This document shows positions 23,926 to 37,433 of a stretch of 64,000 nt of DNA, piece after piece (positions within the stretch are counted from its first letter, which is position 1; each line of letters starts with the position of its first letter). Below the pieces are notes generated by a model. It saw nothing but the letters and a program-made list of their open reading frames with translations. It was not told the origin of the DNA and made no database searches. Made by a program: the position numbers and the translations under genes. This DNA is from Citrobacter tructae (lineage in GTDB: Bacteria > Pseudomonadota > Gammaproteobacteria > Enterobacterales > Enterobacteriaceae): the NCBI RefSeq assembly GCF_004684345.1, contig NZ_CP038469.1, positions 3,906,001 through 3,970,000 on the forward strand, given 5' to 3'.

Positions 23926-24480
23926 TCAGTTACCTTTTTTCTCTGCCGGAGCCTTGGTTTTGTTTTTATCCTGCAGCTGTGACGGCACCAGAACGGTGGT
24001 GACGCGTTTGCCTTTATCACTGAAGGCCTGCATTTTCTGCTCTTTTACCAGATAAGTAATCTTATCGCCGGTAATGTTGCTATCGAGCTGTTCCAGATAA
24101 GCCTTACCGGTCAGAACGACGAAATCTTTTGCCAGTTCATAGTGCATCTGTGAGGCATGGCCTTTAACCGGTTTACCGTTGTCTTGCATCTGGTAAAACG
24201 TTGCCGGATTGCCATAACCGTCGATCACTTCTTTACCGTCTTCACCACCTGGGCGGGTCACAACGACTTTATCGGCGTTAATTTTGATGGTGCCCTGCGT
24301 CACGATAACATTACCGGTAAACGTCACCACGTTGCCCTGCATATCCAGGGACTGCTGGTCCGATTCAATGTGAATCGGCTGTTCGGTATCGCCGGTGACG
24401 GCAAATGCCGGAATGCTGGCGGCCAGAAGGGAGCTGGCAAGCACAAGGTTAAGGCTGAGTTTGTTTGTTTTGGATTTCAT
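23926..24480 (-). CDS. lptA: LptA, periplasmic LPS bridge protein
   Basis: LptA forms the periplasmic bridge that carries LPS from LptC to LptD. The ATG at 24480 (MKSKTNKLSLNLVLAS) gives 184 residues with a signal peptide cut after AFA (about residue 27). The OstA-fold beta-jellyroll follows, with VTFTGNVIVTQGTIKI and YELAKDFVVLTGKAYL. An upstream ATG at 24501 would damage the signal peptide. The gene start lies 32 bases inside lptC. Confidence 0.96.
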   Translation of the reverse strand: MKSKTNKLSLNLVLASSLLAASIPAFAVTGDTEQPIHIESDQQSLDMQGNVVTFTGNVIVTQGTIKINADKVVVTRPGGEDGKEVIDGYGNPATFYQMQDNGKPVKGHASQMHYELAKDFVVLTGKAYLEQLDSNITGDKITYLVKEQKMQAFSDKGKRVTTVLVPSQLQDKNKTKAPAEKKGN

Positions 24481-25024
24481 ATGAGGTTCTAACCTTTTCA
24501 ATCAGCTCGGCGTTCTTGCTGCGTAAGTTGCCGCGCATCTTCAGTCCGCTGGAGTTAAATGTTGTTCCATACAACGTGACCAGATCGTTAGAGGTAACAT
24601 CTTGCGTTACCAGGTTAATCTGCGCGTTATCGGTCGTAATTCTGCGTAGTTGAGAGTCAGGCACCAGGGCGTTGACTTCAACATGGCCATACAGATACAG
24701 CATCCGATCCTCAGTCAATTTGGCTTTATCAGCCTTGATCGACCAAGTCGGCACTTTATCCTTATCAAACGTGGTTAATACCGGTTGAGTAAACCACGAA
24801 ACAGCCTGATCTGAATAATATTCAACGTGTTGAGCAATGAGTCTATAGCTCAGTGCGCCTTCCGGGCTATACACGACGGTGTCAGTATGCTCGCTCTTAT
24901 AGGTCGGCTCGTTGTTATTCACCACTACTTGAGCGGAGTCGTCTTTGTCTGCCAGGTTAATACCGATCAGCACAAGGACAGCCAGCGACAGTAGAATGAT
25001 AACCCAACGTCTGGTTTTGCTCAT
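24449..25024 (-). CDS. lptC: LptC, bitopic LPS exporter subunit
   Basis: LptC receives LPS from LptB2FG and hands it to LptA. The 191-residue product has one N-terminal transmembrane helix (about residues 7-25, WVIILLSLAVLVLIGINLA) and a periplasmic OstA-like jellyroll. It overlaps kdsC by four bases at its start and lptA by 32 bases at its end. Confidence 0.96.
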   Translation of the reverse strand: MSKTRRWVIILLSLAVLVLIGINLADKDDSAQVVVNNNEPTYKSEHTDTVVYSPEGALSYRLIAQHVEYYSDQAVSWFTQPVLTTFDKDKVPTWSIKADKAKLTEDRMLYLYGHVEVNALVPDSQLRRITTDNAQINLVTQDVTSNDLVTLYGTTFNSSGLKMRGNLRSKNAELIEKVRTSYEIQNKQTQP

Positions 25025-25587
25025 ATCGATTGACCTTTGGCCTCGTCCAGTTTGCCCTGCGCCAGGAGTAATAAATCGCAGACTTCACGTACCGCGCCGC
25101 GCCCTCCATCAATGCGTGTGACATAGTCGGCTCGTGGGATCAACAGCGGGTGGGCATCTGCCACCGCCACGCTTAATCCTACTTTCGCCATCACCGGCCA
25201 GTCGATCAGATCGTCGCCGACGTACGCCACATGTTCCGGCGCGATCGCCAGTTTGCTGAGTAGATCGCTAAAGGCAACCAGTTTGTCCGACTGTCCCTGG
25301 TAGAGATGGGTTATCCCCAAAGTGGCACAGCGATCTTCTACAAGTTTAGCCTTTCGTCCGGTAATAATAGCAACCTCGATACCGGAAGTGAGCGCACAAC
25401 GAATACCGTAGCCATCACGGACGTTAAACGCCTTTAGCTCTTCACCGTTATTGCCCATATAAATCAAACCGTCAGACAGCACACCATCCACATCAAGGAT
25501 CAGCAGTCGAATATTCTCTGCCCTGGTGATAACTTCAGCGCTGACGGGTCCGTAACAGGTCGCAAGCGACGCACCTGCGTTACTCAT
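25021..25587 (-). CDS. kdsC: 3-deoxy-D-manno-octulosonate 8-phosphate phosphatase
   Basis: KdsC dephosphorylates Kdo-8-phosphate to Kdo for the LPS inner core. The 188-residue HAD-family enzyme has the nucleophile motif LILDVDGVLSDG, the ITGRKAKLVEDR segment and the late Asp motif YVGDDLIDWPVM, typical of the cap-less C0 type. It follows kdsD by 20 bp and overlaps lptC. Confidence 0.96.
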   Translation of the reverse strand: MSNAGASLATCYGPVSAEVITRAENIRLLILDVDGVLSDGLIYMGNNGEELKAFNVRDGYGIRCALTSGIEVAIITGRKAKLVEDRCATLGITHLYQGQSDKLVAFSDLLSKLAIAPEHVAYVGDDLIDWPVMAKVGLSVAVADAHPLLIPRADYVTRIDGGRGAVREVCDLLLLAQGKLDEAKGQSI

Positions 25588-25607
25588 TTTTCTTTATCCT
25601 TGATTTT

Positions 25608-26594
25608 CTACACTACACCTGCACGCAGCAGATCATGCATATGTAACACACCCAGTAACTGGTCGCCATCAGCAACCATCACCGAGGTAATATGGCGGGA
25701 CTGCATTAAATTCAGGGCATCTACGGCAAGAATGCCCGGACGCACGCGAATGCCACCGGGAGTCATTACATCGGCAATCCCTAGCTGGCGTACGTCGACG
25801 CCCATATCAAAGACGCGGCGTAAGTCGCCATCCGTGAAGATGCCGTCGATCTTCATAGTGTCATCGCAAATGACGGTCATGCCGAGATTTTTACGCGTGA
25901 TCTCAAGTAAGGCATCGCGCAGGCTGGCGTTTTTATTCACATGCGGGATCTCGTCACCCGTATGCATAATATCGTTAACACGCAGCAAAAGCTTACGACC
26001 CAGTGCTCCGCCGGGGTGAGACAACGCAAAATCTTCTGCGGTAAAGCCACGGGCCTTCAATAACGCCACGGCGAGCGCATCGCCCATCACCAGCGTCGCG
26101 GTTGTGCTGCTGGTCGGCGCCAGACCTAACGGACACGCTTCCTTGGGTACTTTAACACACAGATGCACATCTGCCGCACGCGCCATGCTGCTTTCCGGAC
26201 GACCGGTCATGCAGATAAGGGGGACGTGAAGGCGTTTGAGCACCGGGATTAACGCGGCAATTTCATTGGATTCGCCGGAGTTAGAAATGGCGATCACTAC
26301 GTCCTGCGGGGACACCATACCCAGATCGCCGTGTGCGGCTTCGCCAGGATGTACGAAAAAGGACGGCGTACCGGTACTGGCAAAAGTTGCGGCCATTTTG
26401 CGCCCGATATGCCCGGATTTCCCCATTCCCATCACCACGACTTTACCCGTGCAGTTGAAGATTTTCTCACAGGCGAGAGTAAAGTTCAGGTCGATGTACT
26501 GATCAAGCTCCGCCAGGCCTTCACGTTCAATTGCCAGGACTTCTTTGCCTGCTTGCTGAAAGTCAAAACCCGGTTGCAACTCTAAGTGCGACAT
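25608..26594 (-). CDS. kdsD: D-arabinose 5-phosphate isomerase
   Basis: KdsD converts ribulose-5-phosphate to arabinose-5-phosphate, the first step of Kdo synthesis. The ATG at 26594 (MSHLELQPGFDFQ) gives 328 residues. An N-terminal SIS domain (GMGKSGHIGRKMA, SNSGESNEI, the catalytic His in GEAAHGDLG and in LSHPGGALG) is followed by two CBS domains (about 205-328). It starts 13 bp after yrbG, in the E. coli gene order. Confidence 0.96.
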   Translation of the reverse strand: MSHLELQPGFDFQQAGKEVLAIEREGLAELDQYIDLNFTLACEKIFNCTGKVVVMGMGKSGHIGRKMAATFASTGTPSFFVHPGEAAHGDLGMVSPQDVVIAISNSGESNEIAALIPVLKRLHVPLICMTGRPESSMARAADVHLCVKVPKEACPLGLAPTSSTTATLVMGDALAVALLKARGFTAEDFALSHPGGALGRKLLLRVNDIMHTGDEIPHVNKNASLRDALLEITRKNLGMTVICDDTMKIDGIFTDGDLRRVFDMGVDVRQLGIADVMTPGGIRVRPGILAVDALNLMQSRHITSVMVADGDQLLGVLHMHDLLRAGVV

Positions 26595-26607
26595 AATGCG
26601 TTTCCAG

Positions 26608-27585
26608 TTATCCAACGAGAAGTGGCGATAACCAATACAGCATCGCCAGCCATATGATAAAACCGCCGGTCAGCAGCGCACCCGCGCCGCGACCAATCTG
26701 GCGCGGACGTCGCCAGCAGAGTAGTGCAAAAATAACGCTCACCAGCAGCATAACGCTGTAGTCACGGACGATGGCCATCGGATTGACCTCGCCCGGTGTA
26801 ATCAGTGCGGGCAGCCCGAGAACGATAACAATATTAAAAATGTTGGCACCGATGATGTTGCCGACAGCAATGTCGTTTTCACCCTTACGCAAGCCCGCGA
26901 TGGCTGTTGCCAGCTCAGGCAGGCTGGTGCCAATGGCCACCACCGTTAGTCCAATAGTAAGCTCGCTCATGGCAAAGTAATTTGCCAGTACGGTGGCGTT
27001 ATCCACCACCATCCGCGTTGCCATCGGCATAATAATCAGCGCAATACCCAGCCACAAAAAGGCGACGGGTAATCCCCCTTCACGCGGCAGCTCTGCCACC
27101 TGCTCCCGGGTCAGGCTGTCATTTCCTTGCCGTTCAGCCAGTCGCGCGATTTTAACAATGAAAAGCAGCCATAGCACGGCCAGAAACAGAAGAAAGAAAC
27201 CATCACTGCGGCTCAGTTGCCCGTCGTACAGCACGGATGCCGCCAGAATACTGACCAGCAACATTAGCGGTAATTCGCGACGCAGAACATCAGAATGCAC
27301 GGTAAAAGGGTGAATAAGCGCTGACAGGCCTAAAATCAGGAGAATATTGGTGATGTTCGAGCCGATAGCGGTGCCGACGGCTAAATCGAGCTGTCCATTG
27401 ATTGAGGCGGCAACGGAGACAATTATCTCGGGTAACGATGTACCGATGCTGACAACGGTCATCCCTATAATAATAGGGGGAATGCCGAAGGTACGGCATA
27501 AAATGGATGCGGCAAATACCAGACGGTCGGCACCGTAGACCACCAGAAGTAAACCAATTATTAACAGCGCCGTCGCTAAAAGCAT
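26608..27585 (-). CDS. yrbG: YrbG, Na+/Ca2+ exchanger-family membrane protein
   Basis: A 325-residue inner-membrane protein of the cation/Ca2+ exchanger family. Its two internal alpha-repeats each carry the ion-binding motif: VVSIGTSLPEIIVS in the first half and VVAIGTSLPELATA in the second. About ten hydrophobic segments are visible. The physiological ion in enterobacteria is not settled. It is the first gene of the kds-lpt series and is divergent from mlaF across a 215-bp gap. Confidence 0.93.
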   Translation of the reverse strand: MLLATALLIIGLLLVVYGADRLVFAASILCRTFGIPPIIIGMTVVSIGTSLPEIIVSVAASINGQLDLAVGTAIGSNITNILLILGLSALIHPFTVHSDVLRRELPLMLLVSILAASVLYDGQLSRSDGFFLLFLAVLWLLFIVKIARLAERQGNDSLTREQVAELPREGGLPVAFLWLGIALIIMPMATRMVVDNATVLANYFAMSELTIGLTVVAIGTSLPELATAIAGLRKGENDIAVGNIIGANIFNIVIVLGLPALITPGEVNPMAIVRDYSVMLLVSVIFALLCWRRPRQIGRGAGALLTGGFIIWLAMLYWLSPLLVG

Positions 27586-27800
27586 CTAAAGTCCTTTCTT
27601 CAGGTATACTCGCCGGTCCACGTGAAGGATCTTCTGGAAGCCGTAACGAAGTCTTAATTTTGACTTTATGCGGCTAAAAAGTAAAACAAATGCCAGCTTT
27701 CGCTAACCAGAGCGGGTAATAATCTGTAAATATGTTGGGTTCAGGGCTAAATTGAGCGCCAAACTCTTCGATTAACGAGGCAACAGTAAAGGATGAAGCA

Positions 27801-29403
<1,603 letters not shown>

Positions 29404-29407
29404 GTTC

Positions 29408-29965
29408 ATGCAAACGAAAAAAAATGAAATTTGGGTCGGGTTATTTCTGTTGGTTGCGCTGCTGGCGGCGTTGTTCGTCTGCCTGAAAGCAGCCAATGTC
29501 ACCTCTATGCGCACTGAGCCGACCTACACGATTTATGCGACTTTTGATAACATCGGCGGCCTGAGAGAGCGTTCTCCTGTGCGGATTGGTGGGGTGGTTG
29601 TTGGGCGCGTGTCGGACATTTCGTTAGATCCGAAATCGTACCTGCCGCGTGTGACGCTGGAGATTGAATCGCGTTTTAATCAGATCCCTGACACCAGTTC
29701 ACTGAGTATTCGTACTTCCGGTCTACTGGGTGAGCAATATCTGGCATTAAACGTAGGTTTTGAAGATCCTGAATTGGGAACCGCTATTCTTAAAGATGGT
29801 GATACGATCCAGGACACAAAATCGGCGATGGTGCTGGAAGATATGATTGGTCAGTTCCTTTACAACAGCAACAGTAAAGGCGATGACAATAAGAATTCTG
29901 GCGATGCGCCGGCTGCAGCTCAAGGTAATAATGAAGCCACTACGCCTGCGGGCGCGACGAAATAA
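29408..29965 (+). CDS. mlaD: MlaD, MCE-domain subunit
   Basis: MlaD forms the periplasmic hexameric ring of the Mla transporter and binds phospholipid. The ATG at 29408 (MQTKKNEIWVG) gives 185 residues. An N-terminal membrane helix (about 8-27) is followed by one MCE domain (about 39-116, with GLRERSPVRIGGVVVGRV) and a helical then low-complexity Ala/Asn-rich tail. It starts four bases after mlaE. Confidence 0.96.
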   Translation: MQTKKNEIWVGLFLLVALLAALFVCLKAANVTSMRTEPTYTIYATFDNIGGLRERSPVRIGGVVVGRVSDISLDPKSYLPRVTLEIESRFNQIPDTSSLSIRTSGLLGEQYLALNVGFEDPELGTAILKDGDTIQDTKSAMVLEDMIGQFLYNSNSKGDDNKNSGDAPAAAQGNNEATTPAGATK

Positions 29966-30618
<653 letters not shown>

Positions 30619-30619
<1 letters not shown>

Positions 30620-30912
30620 TGACGCAGTCACTCACCTGGGTGCGTGAAGGTGACAAGCTCTCGCTGGTGGGAGAACTGGATCAGGACGTGTTAAACCCAC
30701 TATGGGATGCGCGCGTTGAGGCGATGAAAGGGATCTCCTGCATCGATCTGAGCCAGGTTTCTCGGGTTGATACCGGCGGCCTGGCGTTGCTGGTTCACCT
30801 TGTTGACCAGGGCAAGCGGCAGGGGAATCACGTTTCGCTCACCGGCGTTAACGATAAGGTTTACACGTTGGCAAAGCTTTACAATTTGCCCGATGACGTC
30901 CTTCCGCGTTAA
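30619..30912 (+). CDS. mlaB: MlaB, STAS-domain subunit
   Basis: MlaB is the small cytoplasmic STAS-domain protein that binds MlaF and is needed for its activity. The 97-residue product has the STAS core IDLSQVSRVDTGGLALLVHLV, including the conserved Thr-Gly pair. The TAATG overlap with mlaC indicates coupled translation. It is the last gene of the operon, with a terminator about 70 bp on. Confidence 0.95.
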
Positions 30913-30921
30913 TTTTTGTAG

Positions 30922-30951
30922 GCCGGATAAGACCTTGTGCCGCCATCCGGC
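30922..30951. repeat. REP element after mlaB
   Basis: GCCGGATAAG begins at 30922 and ATCCGGC ends at 30951, the ends of a single REP palindrome just after the mla operon. A small ACCCCT/GGGGGT hairpin follows. Confidence 0.75.
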
Positions 30952-30978
30952 AAAACCCCTGAGGGGGTAGCAACCACC

Positions 30979-31011
30979 AAAGCCTTGTCTGATTTATCGG
31001 CGAGGCTTTTT
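30979..31011 (+). terminator. Terminator of the mla operon
   Basis: AAAGCCT at 30979-30985 pairs with AGGCTTT at 31003-31009, followed by TT and a T-rich stretch. The loop is 17 bases. Its position after mlaB and before ibaG supports termination. Confidence 0.6.
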
Positions 31012-31082
31012 GCTTATTTATGACAGCGCCACTTTGCTCTAAGATGTTGGGCTGTTTTCACTATCTGACGAATGAAGAGCCC

Positions 31083-31337
31083 ATGGAAAATAATGAAATT
31101 CAGAGCGTGCTGATGAACGCACTCTCCCTCCAGGAAGTCCACGTCTCTGGCGATGGCAGTCACTTTCAAGTTATTGCCGTGGGTGAGATGTTTGACGGCA
31201 TGAGCCGGGTCAAGAAGCAGCAATCGGTCTATGGCCCATTGATGGAGTACATTGCGGATAACCGCATTCATGCCGTGTCGATCAAAGCGTTTACCCCAGC
31301 GGAATGGGCGCGCGATCGCAAACTTAACGGTTTTTGA
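31083..31337 (+). CDS. ibaG: IbaG, BolA-family protein
   Basis: IbaG is a BolA-family protein linked to acid stress and to Fe-S cluster binding with monothiol glutaredoxin. The ATG at 31083 ([15 protein letters not shown]) gives 84 residues, the E. coli length; the frame opens earlier at 31020. The BolA signature [14 protein letters not shown] is present, as is the His in [10 protein letters not shown]. It precedes murA by 53 bp and may be co-transcribed with it. Confidence 0.95.
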   Translation: MENNEIQSVLMNALSLQEVHVSGDGSHFQVIAVGEMFDGMSRVKKQQSVYGPLMEYIADNRIHAVSIKAFTPAEWARDRKLNGF

Positions 31338-31348
31338 GCTACGGGTGA

Positions 31349-32650
<1,302 letters not shown>

Positions 32651-32668
32651 TCGCTAGCGTCTCTTGTG

Positions 32669-32693
32669 ACCCCCAGGTTTGTACTCTGGGGGT
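32669..32693. terminator. Terminator between murA and sfsB
   Basis: ACCCCCAG and CTGGGGGT form a perfect 8-bp stem with a 9-base loop between convergent genes. It probably ends the murA transcript and may act in both directions. Confidence 0.7.
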
Positions 32694-32707
32694 TACTGTC
32701 CAGCCCT

Positions 32708-32992
32708 TTACTCAAGGGGCGTTTTTTCTTTACGCGCTCTCATCATCCGCGTTCTGTCGATGAATTCATGCGTTTTTGCATCGTGATAGCGTGACGGCCA
32801 AATCACCCACGGGTCCGTTCCCAGCGCTTTTGCGATAATCAATTCTCCTTTTGGCCATGGTCGGGTTAACGCATTTGCCAGCGTTGATGAACTCAACCCA
32901 TTTCTACGCGATTCTGCCGCCATTGAAGTTCCTTTCTTGCGCAGTCCTGCGATGATGTCAGCCGGATGCCAGTCAATGAGTTTGCCTTCCAT
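32708..32992 (-). CDS. sfsB: SfsB (Nlp), Ner-like DNA-binding protein
   Basis: SfsB, also called Nlp, resembles the Ner repressor of phage Mu and was found as an activator of maltose genes in crp mutants. The ATG at 32992 (MEGKLIDWHPADIIAG) gives 94 residues (E. coli 92); an upstream start at 33019 is less likely. A helix-turn-helix is visible in SMAAESRRNGLSSSTLANAL, followed by the Ner-type WPKGELIIAKALG and IWPSRY motifs. It lies downstream of ispB on the same strand with a 236-bp gap that contains an inverted repeat. Confidence 0.93.
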   Translation of the reverse strand: MEGKLIDWHPADIIAGLRKKGTSMAAESRRNGLSSSTLANALTRPWPKGELIIAKALGTDPWVIWPSRYHDAKTHEFIDRTRMMRARKEKTPLE

Positions 32993-33062
32993 ACATCCCT
33001 TTCTCCTTTGGTTCACCACTTACGGTTTAACTATTAACCAGTAGTGGCACTATACATCCAGG

Positions 33063-33161
33063 AGAACGGATGTTCTAAAAAGTTCGTGTAAGGGGTTTGT
33101 ATATTCAGAATATATAAAGGTCATTAGAGAAAGGTGAAGATTCCAATGATTTTATTGGAAT
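33063..33161. promoter_or_regulatory. Two perfect inverted repeats upstream of sfsB
   Basis: AGAAC-GGAT-GTTCT at 33063-33076 and ATTCCAAT-GATTTT-ATTGGAAT at 33140-33161 are perfect inverted repeats in the AT-rich promoter region of sfsB. They look like operator sites. I do not recognise the protein that binds them; autoregulation by SfsB is possible. Confidence 0.45.
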
Positions 33162-33171
33162 TTATAGGAGC

Positions 33172-33196
33172 CAAAAAAACCCGTGCACTGCACGGG
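33172..33196 (-). terminator. Terminator of ispB
   Basis: On the minus strand CCCGTGCA-G-TGCACGGG is a perfect 8-bp stem followed by TTTTTTT. It lies about 30 bp after the ispB stop, as expected for an intrinsic terminator. Confidence 0.85.
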
Positions 33197-33228
33197 AAGA
33201 TTTTCTGCAAGGAAAAGCGATGAAAGGA

Positions 33229-34200
33229 TTAACGGTCGCGCTGTACGGCGATATGCGCCAGACCAATCAGCGCTTCTCTCCATGGCGTATCAGGCAGCAC
33301 TTGCAGCGCAGCGATGGCCTTATCGGCCTCTTCTTCTGCCCGCTGGCGGGTCCACTCCAGCGAACCACTGGCGTTCATCGCTTCCAGAACCGGCTCCAGA
33401 AGGTGGCGTCCGTTTCCTTGCTCAATCGCCTGACGAATCATTTGCGTCTGTTCTGGGGTGCCGTGACGCATCGCATGCAGCAGCGGCAGCGTAGGTTTCC
33501 CTTCGTTGAGATCGTCACCAACGTTTTTACCTAACTGTTCGCCGTCTGCGCTGTAATCCAGCAAATCATCAATTAACTGGAAAGCGGTACCGAGATAGCG
33601 GCCATAATCCTGTAAACCCTTTTCCTGTTCTTCGCTGCAGCCAGCAAGAATGCCAGAACATTGAGCCGCGGCTTCAAACAGGCGCGCCGTCTTGCTGTAG
33701 ATGACGCGCATGTAGTTTTCTTCGGTGATGTCAGGGTCGTTGACGTTCATCAATTGCAGAACTTCACCTTCAGCAATGACGTTGACCGCTTTGGACATCA
33801 CTTCCAGCACTTTCAGTGAACCGAGGCTAGTCATCATCTGAAAGGCACGGGTATAGATAAAATCGCCAACCAGTACGCTGGCCGCATTACCAAACGCCGC
33901 GTTTGCTGTTGCTTTCCCGCGGCGCATGTCGGATTCATCCACCACATCGTCATGAAGTAGGGTTGCGGTGTGGATAAACTCGATTAGGGCCGCAATCGTG
34001 ACGTGGGCGTTTTCTTGATAGCCAACGGCGCGAGCCGCGAGTACGGCGATCATCGGGCGAATACGCTTTCCGCCACCGCTAATGATGTAGTACCCCAACT
34101 GGTTGATTAGCTGGACGTCGGAATTAAGCTGTTCAAGGATTGTCGCATTGACACCCGCCATATCTTGCGCGGTTAACTCATTGATTTTTTCTAAATTCAT
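33229..34200 (-). CDS. ispB: Octaprenyl diphosphate synthase
   Basis: IspB makes the octaprenyl side chain of ubiquinone and menaquinone by adding isopentenyl units to farnesyl diphosphate. The ATG at 34200 (MNLEKINELTAQDMAG) gives 323 residues. The frame runs on upstream to 34725, but that part overlaps the rplU promoter and coding start and is not protein-like. The first Asp-rich motif is LLHDDVVDESD, the second LIDDLLDY, and GGGKRIRP is the usual N-terminal motif. It is divergent from rplU. Confidence 0.96.
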   Translation of the reverse strand: MNLEKINELTAQDMAGVNATILEQLNSDVQLINQLGYYIISGGGKRIRPMIAVLAARAVGYQENAHVTIAALIEFIHTATLLHDDVVDESDMRRGKATANAAFGNAASVLVGDFIYTRAFQMMTSLGSLKVLEVMSKAVNVIAEGEVLQLMNVNDPDITEENYMRVIYSKTARLFEAAAQCSGILAGCSEEQEKGLQDYGRYLGTAFQLIDDLLDYSADGEQLGKNVGDDLNEGKPTLPLLHAMRHGTPEQTQMIRQAIEQGNGRHLLEPVLEAMNASGSLEWTRQRAEEEADKAIAALQVLPDTPWREALIGLAHIAVQRDR

Positions 34201-34357
34201 CGCAAAAGCCGGGCTTCTCGCCCCGATTACCTCACAGTATGGCAAGGTAACTACGGGTTTAGGGTTAGAAATATATGCTGATTGTACTGAAAAAACGCCA
34301 CAGATAAACGTTACCATACACGTTGTGTTTTTTTTCTGCATGTATTGACGGTAGCAC

Positions 34358-34386
34358 TTGTCAAAGGCTCGCGTTTTGCGTAATAT
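34358..34386 (+). promoter_or_regulatory. rplU promoter
   Basis: TTGTCA (34358-34363) and TAATAT (34381-34386) are separated by exactly 17 bp and followed by a GC-rich discriminator (TCGCGCC), as in stringently controlled ribosomal promoters. The start of transcription would be near 34393, giving a leader of about 65 bases. Confidence 0.8.
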
Positions 34387-34422
34387 TCGCGCCCTATTGT
34401 GAATATTTATAGCGCACTCTGA

Positions 34423-34770
<348 letters not shown>

Positions 34771-34789
34771 GTTAAGAGGAGCAGATTAA

Positions 34790-35047
<258 letters not shown>

Positions 35048-35072
35048 GTTTTTCGCGTCCCGGTAACGGATG

Positions 35073-35102
35073 AAAGCCCCGCAACGTGTTGCGGGGCTTT
35101 TT
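35073..35102 (+). terminator. Terminator after rpmA
   Basis: AAAGCCCCGCAAC and GTTGCGGGGCTTT form a perfect 13-bp stem (35073-35085 with 35088-35100) followed by TT. It should separate ribosomal protein synthesis from yhbE-obgE, perhaps partially. Confidence 0.9.
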
Positions 35103-35174
35103 ACATTCGACGGCCGGTAAATACGCTCGTCGCGCCGTGACAACCCGGAAACGAGCCCTTGCAGGGAATACGGC

Positions 35175-36140
35175 ATGAAGCAGCAGGCAGGTATTGGTAT
35201 TCTTTTGGCGCTGACAACGGCAGTTTGTTGGGGCGCTCTACCAATAGCGATGAAGCAAGTGCTGGAGGTGATGGAGCCTCCTACCGTAGTGTTCTACCGT
35301 TTTTTAATGGCAAGCATTGGCCTTGGGGCGATTCTTGCGGTTAAAAAAAAGCTCCCGCCATTGCGTATTTTTCGTAAAGCGCGTTGGTTGGTACTGCTGG
35401 CGATCGCCACCGGTGGGCTGTTCGGTAACTTCATTCTGTTTAGTTCATCTTTGCAATATTTGAGCCCAACGGCTTCGCAGGTCATCGGTCAGCTGTCACC
35501 GGTTGGCATGATGGTCGCCAGTGTCTTTATCCTGAAGGAAAAGATGCGCGGTACGCAGGTTATTGGTGCCATTATGTTGCTGAGCGGGCTGGTGCTGTTT
35601 TTTAATACCAGTCTGATCGAGATTTTTACCAAACTGACCGATTACACCTGGGGTGTGATCTTTGGTGTCGGTGCGGCGACGGTCTGGGTGAGCTATGGGG
35701 TCGCGCAAAAGGTGTTATTGCGTCGCCTGGCATCACAGCAGATCCTGTTTTTACTGTACACTTTATGTACGCTTGCGTTATTGCCGCTGGCTAAACCCGG
35801 TGTGATAACGCAACTCAGCGACTGGCAGCTGGCATGTCTGATATTCTGCGGCCTGAATACGCTGGTAGGATACGGTGCGCTTGCGGAAGCAATGGCGCGC
35901 TGGCAGGCGGCACAGGTGAGCGCCATTATTACGCTTACACCGCTGTTTACGTTGTTATTTTCAGATTTATTATCACTGGCCTGGCCCGATTTCTTCGCCA
36001 GACCGATGCTAAACCTTTTAGGTTATCTCGGTGCGTTTATCGTGGTTGCGGGCGCGATGTATTCCGCCATTGGTCATCGTATTTGGGGCGGTTTACGTAA
36101 GCATGAAACGGTGGTTTCGCAACCCCGCTCAGGCGAATGA
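35175..36140 (+). CDS. yhbE: YhbE, EamA-family inner-membrane transporter
   Basis: A 321-residue protein of the EamA/DMT (drug/metabolite transporter) superfamily with about ten membrane helices in two five-helix EamA repeats (roughly 8-140 and 150-300). The first repeat has WGALPIAMKQVLEVM, a typical DMT start. The substrate is unknown. It lies between rpmA and obgE, as in E. coli, and precedes obgE by 15 bp, so the two are probably co-transcribed. Confidence 0.9.
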   Translation: MKQQAGIGILLALTTAVCWGALPIAMKQVLEVMEPPTVVFYRFLMASIGLGAILAVKKKLPPLRIFRKARWLVLLAIATGGLFGNFILFSSSLQYLSPTASQVIGQLSPVGMMVASVFILKEKMRGTQVIGAIMLLSGLVLFFNTSLIEIFTKLTDYTWGVIFGVGAATVWVSYGVAQKVLLRRLASQQILFLLYTLCTLALLPLAKPGVITQLSDWQLACLIFCGLNTLVGYGALAEAMARWQAAQVSAIITLTPLFTLLFSDLLSLAWPDFFARPMLNLLGYLGAFIVVAGAMYSAIGHRIWGGLRKHETVVSQPRSGE

Positions 36141-37328
<1,188 letters not shown>

Positions 37329-37350
37329 TCTCATTGCCGGGTGAATCGCT

Positions 37351-37375
37351 AACGGGCCGCATATGCGGCCCGTTT
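37351..37375. terminator. Bidirectional terminator between obgE and dacB
   Basis: AACGGGCCGCATATGCGGCC CGTT is a perfect 24-base palindrome at 37351-37374 followed by TT. It lies between convergent obgE and dacB. A degenerate REP-like GCCGGA/TCCGGA pair follows near 37396-37422. Confidence 0.85.
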
Positions 37376-37433
37376 TGTCTCTGTCGTTTGCGTATGCCGG
37401 AAAAGCGTCAGCGCCATCCGGAATCTTCAAGAT

